NCBI GenBank assembly: GCA_945897915.1
Contig: CAMDGB010000015.1
Span: 1-46,243 of the forward strand
Source: Chryseobacterium gleum
GTDB lineage: Bacteria > Bacteroidota > Bacteroidia > Flavobacteriales > Flavobacteriaceae
DNA: 46,243 nt
Reading direction: 5' to 3'
The position numbers were made by a program, and so were the translations under genes. Numbering within the stretch: the first letter of the stretch is position 1; each line of letters begins with the position of its first letter. A model generated the notes under the pieces. That model saw only the letters and a list, made by a program, of their open reading frames with translations. It ran no database searches and was not told where the DNA came from. Positions 41,568 through 46,243 of the stretch are shown piece after piece.

Positions 41568-42161
41568 ATGTCTATTTTACGATTGCAATTACCAACCGAT
41601 CCTCGTTGGGCAAATATAGTAGAAGAAAACTTAGAAGATATTTTAAGTGACCATGCTTGGTGCGAACAAAAAGCAGCAACAAATGCTATAATGCTAATTA
41701 TTAATAATGCCGAAAAAGAAGATTTGGTATCAGAAATGACCGCGATTTCTATTGAAGAAATGCAACATTTTCAAATGGTTCATGACATTATTAAAGCACG
41801 TGGTTACGAATTTTTAAGAGAACGAAAAGACGATTATGTAAACGAATTAGCCAAATTCATGAAGCAATCTTCTGACGGAAGTAGAGCATGTGGTCTAATA
41901 GAACGTTTGCTTTTTGCAGCCATGATTGAAGCCAGAAGTTGCGAAAGGTTTAAAGTGCTTTCTGAGAATTTAAAAGACGAAGAGTTAGCTCAGTTTTATA
42001 GAGATTTAATGGAAAGCGAAGCGGCTCATTATACCACTTTTATAAATTTAGCTAGAAAATATGCCGGAAATATCGATGTGGAAAAACGTTGGAAAGCATG
42101 GCTAAATCATGAAGCTAGCATCATTGCAAAATACGGAGAAGGTTTTACTGTACATGGTTAG
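41568..42161 (+). CDS. miaE: tRNA-(ms2io6A37) hydroxylase (MiaE-like)
   Basis: A non-haem di-iron monooxygenase that hydroxylates the prenyl group of 2-methylthio-N6-isopentenyladenosine at tRNA position 37. The 197 residues form a ferritin-like four-helix bundle with the iron ligands E and ExxH in HAWCEQKAA, ISIEEMQHFQMVH, IEARSCERF and ESEAAHYTTF. It needs oxygen, so modification state could reflect aeration. It starts 116 bp after glyA, beyond a terminator, and is followed 55 bp later by an M28 peptidase gene. Confidence 0.92.
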   Translation: MSILRLQLPTDPRWANIVEENLEDILSDHAWCEQKAATNAIMLIINNAEKEDLVSEMTAISIEEMQHFQMVHDIIKARGYEFLRERKDDYVNELAKFMKQSSDGSRACGLIERLLFAAMIEARSCERFKVLSENLKDEELAQFYRDLMESEAAHYTTFINLARKYAGNIDVEKRWKAWLNHEASIIAKYGEGFTVHG

Positions 42162-42216
42162 AAAGCAACAAATAATAGTTTAAAGTAAAAATAAAAAAGA
42201 TTTAAATCAATAAATA

Positions 42217-44439
42217 ATGACAATAAAAAAATTAGCAGTTCTTTCGTTTGTGTTTCTTTCAATAACATTTCAAGGACAAGAAAGAAATCTAAAAAACATT
42301 AAAAAACTAACTTTTGGTGGTGATAATGCTGAGGCGTATTTTAGCCCTGATAGCAAAAACTTAACTATGCAAGTTACCAATACTCAATTTGGTGTGCCTT
42401 GCGATCAAATTTATTCGTTAGATTTGACGCAACCAATTACCGATTTCAATAACCTAAAATTAGTATCTACAGGAAAAGGAAGAACTACTTGCTCCTATTT
42501 TATGCCTGATGGGAAGCATATTATTTATGCCTCTACACATGAAGCGAATGTAGCTTGTCCCGCACCACCAAAACCAAAAGATGGTAAATATCTTTGGGCT
42601 ATTTATCCAGAATTTGAAATTTATATGGCTACTAAAGCTGGTGAAATTGTAAAAAAATTAACCAATTCTCCAGGGTATGACGCAGAAGCAGTGGTTTCGC
42701 CTGACGGAAAAAAAATAGCCTTCACAAGTATTCGTTCAGGTGATTTAGAAATTTATACCATGGATATTGATGGTAGCAATTTAAAACAAATTACGTTTGG
42801 TTTAGGATATGATGGCGGATGTTTCTTTTCACATGATAGTAAAAAATTAGTCTTTCGTTCTTCTCGCCCTACTTCAGAAAAAGACGTTAAAGAATACAAA
42901 GATTTATTAGCAGAAAATTTAGTGATGCCAACTAATATGGAAATTTACACCTGTAATATTGATGGCTCAGATTTAAAACAAATTACTAAATTAGGAAAAG
43001 CCAATTGGGCGCCGTTTTTTCATCCATCAGATAAAAAAATTATCTTTTCATCCAATCACCACGCTACGAAAGGATATGATTTTCAATTATACATGATAAA
43101 TATTGATAGTTCTGGATTGAAACAAATTACCTATGAAAGTGAATTTAATGCGTTTCCACAATTTTCGCCTGACGGAAAAAAATTAGTGTTTTCAAGTAAT
43201 CGCCAACAAGACAAAGCGCGTGAAACAAATGTATTTATCGCAGATTGGGTAGAAACAGATGATGTTGAAAATGCAGATAGTAAAAATTTAAAAAAACACA
43301 TTACCTATTTAGCTTCTGATGCTTTAGAAGGAAGACTTTCAGGAAGTAAAGCTGAAAAAACAGCAGCAAAATATATTGAAAGTGAATTTAAAAAATTAGG
43401 TTTACAACCTTATAACAAAACATTTTTACAACCATTTTCATATCGCTACAAAACCAATCCACATGCAGATTCAACAGTTGTAGGAGATTTATTAAATTCG
43501 AATAATGTAATTGCTTATTTGGATAATGGTGCAAACAAAACCATTGTTATAGGTGCGCATTACGACCATTTAGGAAAAAACGAACATAATAATTCAACTA
43601 AACCTTTCTCGAAAGGTATGATACATAATGGTGCAGACGATAACGCATCTGGTGTAGCTGGAGTTTTAGATTTGGCTCGTATCTATACAAAAAACAATAG
43701 CAAAGAAAAAGTGAATTTTATTTTTGCTTTATTTGCTGGTGAAGAAGATGGTTTAATTGGTTCGAAGCACATGGCTGAATCAATAAAAACACTTTATCCA
43801 AATGTAATCACAATGATAAATATGGATATGATCGGAAGATTAGACGACAAGAAAAGTCTTATAGTTGGAGGAACCGGTACTTCTCCTATTTTCTCAGAAT
43901 TAATTCAACGTAACAAACCAGCGGGATTTGGAGTTACGGAAGAAACTGGCGGAATTGGACCATCTGATCATACTTCATTTTACTTAAAAGATATTCCAGT
44001 ACTATTTTTATTTACAGGAACGCATGAAGATTATCACAAACCAAGTGACGATGAAGAAAAAATTAATTACTATGGCGTAACCAATATTGTAAATTATGTT
44101 TTTAGAATTGCTAATGAATTAGCCGATAAAGAAAACGTAGCATTTACCAAAACTAAAATAAACAGCGAGAAGAAAATGGCAAAATACAAAGTAACACTTG
44201 GTATTATGCCAGATTATGCAGAACATGGAGATGGTTTACACGTAGATGGTGTAACTGAAGACCGACCAGCAATTAAAGCGGGAATTAAAGAAGGTGATAT
44301 TATTACTAAAATTGGCGATTGCGAGGTAAAAGAAGTATATAGTTACATGGAATGTTTGTCTAAAATTAATTCTGGAGAAACTAAAGAGGTAGTTTTTATA
44401 AGAGATGGAAAAACAAACAAGGTAAACGTAACGTTTTAA
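42217..44439 (+). CDS. Secreted M28 metallopeptidase with TolB-like beta-propeller and PDZ domain
   Basis: An exported 740-residue protein with a signal peptide of about 20 residues. Residues about 25-345 contain several PD40/TolB-type repeats (AYFSPDSKNL, AVVSPDGKKIAFTS, PQFSPDGKKLVFSS). A PA-less M28 peptidase domain covers about 365-640, and a C-terminal PDZ domain about 655-740 (HVDGVTEDRPAIKAGIKEGD). The two-zinc site looks complete: H448/D450, bridging D474, E509-E510, D537 and H607. It probably cleaves N-terminal residues from peptides in the periplasm or outside the cell. No T9SS domain is present. It is followed 13 bp later by a cation-efflux gene and may share its transcript. Confidence 0.93.
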   Translation: MTIKKLAVLSFVFLSITFQGQERNLKNIKKLTFGGDNAEAYFSPDSKNLTMQVTNTQFGVPCDQIYSLDLTQPITDFNNLKLVSTGKGRTTCSYFMPDGKHIIYASTHEANVACPAPPKPKDGKYLWAIYPEFEIYMATKAGEIVKKLTNSPGYDAEAVVSPDGKKIAFTSIRSGDLEIYTMDIDGSNLKQITFGLGYDGGCFFSHDSKKLVFRSSRPTSEKDVKEYKDLLAENLVMPTNMEIYTCNIDGSDLKQITKLGKANWAPFFHPSDKKIIFSSNHHATKGYDFQLYMINIDSSGLKQITYESEFNAFPQFSPDGKKLVFSSNRQQDKARETNVFIADWVETDDVENADSKNLKKHITYLASDALEGRLSGSKAEKTAAKYIESEFKKLGLQPYNKTFLQPFSYRYKTNPHADSTVVGDLLNSNNVIAYLDNGANKTIVIGAHYDHLGKNEHNNSTKPFSKGMIHNGADDNASGVAGVLDLARIYTKNNSKEKVNFIFALFAGEEDGLIGSKHMAESIKTLYPNVITMINMDMIGRLDDKKSLIVGGTGTSPIFSELIQRNKPAGFGVTEETGGIGPSDHTSFYLKDIPVLFLFTGTHEDYHKPSDDEEKINYYGVTNIVNYVFRIANELADKENVAFTKTKINSEKKMAKYKVTLGIMPDYAEHGDGLHVDGVTEDRPAIKAGIKEGDIITKIGDCEVKEVYSYMECLSKINSGETKEVVFIRDGKTNKVNVTF

Positions 44440-44452
44440 CAAAAACTAATAA

Positions 44453-45322
44453 ATGACAAACGAACAAACCGCTATAAAAGCCACCTATTTTAGTATAATT
44501 AGCAATACAAGCTTGGCGATTATAAAAGGATTAGCTGGTTTTTTTGGAAATTCTTATGCGTTAATTGCTGATGCTATTGAATCTACAACGGATATCTTTG
44601 CTTCTTTTTTAGTTTTATTTGGTATTAAATATTCCAACAGACCTGCAGATGAAAATCATCCTTACGGTCACGGAAGAGCCGAACCATTAATTACTTTTCT
44701 AGTAGTAGGTTTTTTAATTACTTCCGCTACAATTATTGCTTACGAAAGCATACTAAATATTGGTACACCACATGACTTGCCAAAATCTTGGACACTAATT
44801 GTTCTGGCATTAATTATAGGTTGGAAAGAATATTCGTTTCAAATGGTAATGAAAAAAAGTATTATTACAAATAGTTCTTCGCTTAAAGCAGATGCTTGGC
44901 ACCATAGAAGTGATGCTATTACTTCAATTGCCGCTTTTATAGGAATTTCAATTGCTTTACTTTTAGGAAAGGGCTACGAATCTGCTGATGATTGGGCAGC
45001 TTTATTAGCTTCTTTTTTTATTCTTTATAATAGTTATCTAATTTTCCGACCAGCACTTGGTGAAATTATGGACGAACATCGGTATGACGATTTAGTAGAA
45101 AATATCCGCAAAGAATCGTTAAAAGTAGATGGAATTATAGGTACAGAAAAATGCTTTATCAGAAAAGCAGGAATGAAATATCATGTGGACTTACATGCTA
45201 TTGTAGATGCAACAATTTCGGTTAAAGAAGGACACGATTTGGCCCACAAATTAAAAGATACTTTAAGAAGTAAAATTTTAGAGTTAGGTCACGTCTTAAT
45301 TCATATTGAACCGAATGAATAA
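44453..45322 (+). CDS. Cation diffusion facilitator transporter
   Basis: An inner-membrane divalent metal/proton antiporter of the CDF family, 289 residues. It has six helices and a cytoplasmic C-terminal domain. Metal-site residues are visible as DAIESTTD in helix 2 and DAWHHRSDAITS (HxxxD) in helix 5. The HPYGHGRAEPL loop between helices 2 and 3 is a hallmark. The C-terminal domain has the usual HVDLHAIVD strand. HxxxD in helix 5 with DxxxxD in helix 2 leaves Mn, Fe or Zn all possible. It is the second gene of a probable unit with the M28 peptidase. Confidence 0.93.
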   Translation: MTNEQTAIKATYFSIISNTSLAIIKGLAGFFGNSYALIADAIESTTDIFASFLVLFGIKYSNRPADENHPYGHGRAEPLITFLVVGFLITSATIIAYESILNIGTPHDLPKSWTLIVLALIIGWKEYSFQMVMKKSIITNSSSLKADAWHHRSDAITSIAAFIGISIALLLGKGYESADDWAALLASFFILYNSYLIFRPALGEIMDEHRYDDLVENIRKESLKVDGIIGTEKCFIRKAGMKYHVDLHAIVDATISVKEGHDLAHKLKDTLRSKILELGHVLIHIEPNE

Positions 45323-45330
45323 TTAATTAA

Positions 45331-45711
45331 TTGAAAAGTAAACTACTAAATTTTCTTCTTATAACTTTCTCACTATTTGTCTATTTGGAATGGAGTGGAA
45401 ATCATCATATTTTTTTATTTGAAGCAGAAATTGAAATTTTTTCAAAATTATTTACAAGCCCAAATTCAGTTATTCATCCATTTATAGTTTTACCATTAAT
45501 GGCGCAATTTTTATTACTGTTCACTTTGTTACAAAAAACACCCAGTAAAAAATTAACCTATATTGGTGTTTTTGGATTAAGCTTGTTATTATACTTTATA
45601 CTATTAATTGGGTTAATAAGTATAAACTACAAGATTGTAATTTCCACAATTCCATTTGTTTTTCTTTCAATAATAACAATTCTTCATCATAGAAAAAATC
45701 AAGTAAATTAA
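45331..45711 (+). CDS. Small hypothetical membrane protein (TTG start)
   Basis: A 126-residue protein read from TTG at 45331, only 8 bp after the CDF stop, so probably co-transcribed. Four hydrophobic segments are visible (about 4-20, 46-64, 73-93 and 99-118). The short WSGNHHIFLFEAE segment (near 21-33) contains paired His and Glu residues. I do not recognise the family. A later ATG is possible only by losing the first helix, so the TTG start is preferred. Confidence 0.75.
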   Translation: MKSKLLNFLLITFSLFVYLEWSGNHHIFLFEAEIEIFSKLFTSPNSVIHPFIVLPLMAQFLLLFTLLQKTPSKKLTYIGVFGLSLLLYFILLIGLISINYKIVISTIPFVFLSIITILHHRKNQVN

Positions 45712-45712
45712 A

Positions 45713-45740
45713 AAACCTCACATTTCTGAGAGGTTTGCTT
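45713..45740 (+). terminator. Weak terminator between convergent genes
   Basis: A 7-bp stem AAACCTC (45713-45719) / GAGGTTT (45730-45736) follows the plus-strand gene's stop at once. The T-run after it is broken (GCTTTG), and the A-rich left flank suits the minus strand as well. Confidence 0.5.
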
Positions 45741-45777
45741 TGTATTTAAAAGATTAAAAATTCCCTATTAAACCTCG

Positions 45778-45818
45778 AAATCGTAAATCGTAAATTGTAT
45801 ATTGTAAATCAAAAATTA
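45778..45818. repeat. AATTTACGATTT-type repeat at the mutase stop
   Basis: The stretch AAATCGTAAATCGTAAATTG, then TATATTGTAAATCAAAAATTA, shares its unit with 5-34. It overlaps the stop codon (45816-45818) of the minus-strand mutase gene. Confidence 0.55.
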
Positions 45819-46243
45819 CATATTGCGTCTGTATTGTCCACCCACTTCAAATAATCCGCTAGTAATTTGACCTAACGAACACACTTTTGTAGCTTCCATT
45901 AATAAGGCAAATATATTTTCGTTTTTAATAGCCGCATTTTGTAATAATTCAATTTGATTGGAAACTATTTCTGTATTCGCATGTTGAAGATTCGTAAGCA
46001 TTTCTATTTGATATGCTTTTTCTTCCTCTGTAGCTCTAATTACTTCAGCTGGAATTATTGTTGGAGAACCTTTTGAACTCAAGAACGTATTAACTCCAAT
46101 AATTGGAAATTCACCCGTGTGTTTTAAGGTTTCATAATACAAACTTTCTTCTTGAATTTTAGAACGTTGGTACATAGTTTCCATTGCTCCTAATACCCCG
46201 CCGCGTTCTGTAATTCTATCAAATTCTTGTAAAACAGCATCTT
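45816..46243 (-). CDS. Methylmalonyl/isobutyryl-CoA mutase family, C-terminal part (cut by window end)
   Basis: The frame is open from the window edge through an internal Met at 46184 to the stop at 45816, so the start lies beyond the window. About 142 residues are present, beginning [20 protein letters not shown]. The ERGG(V/A)LGAMExxYQR, GVNTF and EGxxQ-like segments belong to the substrate-binding C-terminus of the adenosylcobalamin-dependent acyl-CoA mutase family. The ending GGQYRRNM resembles the fused IcmF-type enzymes of Bacteroidetes more than MutB. It would rearrange branched-chain acyl-CoAs. Which member it is needs the missing N-terminus. Confidence 0.85.
   Translation of the reverse strand, partial: DAVLQEFDRITERGGVLGAMETMYQRSKIQEESLYYETLKHTGEFPIIGVNTFLSSKGSPTIIPAEVIRATEEEKAYQIEMLTNLQHANTEIVSNQIELLQNAAIKNENIFALLMEATKVCSLGQITSGLFEVGGQYRRNM

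Overview
The window is AT-rich and looks like a chromosome segment from the family Flavobacteriaceae (Flavobacterium-like), most likely an aquatic, aerobic to microaerobic heterotroph that can also harvest light. The signs are: Bacteroidetes-type promoters (TAnnTTTG -7 boxes) with little Shine-Dalgarno sequence; type IX secretion (T9SS) C-terminal sorting domains on two secreted proteins; a fused two-domain 2-oxoacid dehydrogenase E1; a fused CcoN/CcoO cbb3 oxidase subunit; and a tmRNA whose tag ends YALAA. No CRISPR array, insertion sequence, prophage or tRNA gene was seen. The only RNA gene found is ssrA (tmRNA).

Layout. 1-2835 is a light-harvesting locus: a proton-pumping proteorhodopsin (+) diverging from the retinal-forming dioxygenase blh, which is followed by an unidentified multi-pass membrane protein on the same strand. 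2889-10616 holds a secreted hypothetical protein, a nitronate monooxygenase-like enzyme, malate dehydrogenase, a secreted endonuclease I-family protein with a T9SS tag, and a large M1-peptidase-like protein that has lost its zinc site. 10818-14461 holds the fused E1 alpha/beta, prmA and clpS. 14583-15906 holds a heavy-metal-binding (HMA) protein and a split YeeE/YedE transporter. 16046-21585 holds a DUF4199-type membrane protein, a lipoprotein, kdsA, an outer-membrane protein, a FucP-type sugar transporter and a LYS1/alanine-dehydrogenase-like enzyme. Then come ssrA, a LamG/T9SS protein, an 830-bp decayed stretch with two abutting gene remnants, a purine nucleoside phosphorylase and hemN. 26323-35771 is a complete cbb3 cytochrome oxidase locus (tauE-like, ccoH, ccoG, ccoP, a short ccoQ, ccoNO, ccoS, ccoI) next to a divergent Crp/Fnr regulator. 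35838-46243 is mostly housekeeping: aldose epimerase, GNAT, TSUP permease, YtxJ, fumarylacetoacetase, glyA, miaE, an M28 peptidase, a CDF transporter, and the C-terminus of a methylmalonyl/isobutyryl-CoA mutase.

How the genes work together. The most informative pattern is regulatory. A 14-bp palindrome of form ATGAYATTTRTCAT lies before hemN, before ccoS (the oxidase operon) and between ccoI and the fnr-like gene. A looser copy lies before the HMA gene. In four promoters its centre is exactly 33 bp from the centre of a TAnnTTTG-like -7 box. This is the geometry expected of a class II FNR-type activator, and it predicts one low-oxygen regulon joining oxygen-independent haem synthesis, the high-affinity oxidase, its copper ATPase and a putative copper chaperone. 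The proteorhodopsin has the DTE proton-pump residues, a green-tuning Met, and a Gly at the probable carotenoid-antenna fenestration position.
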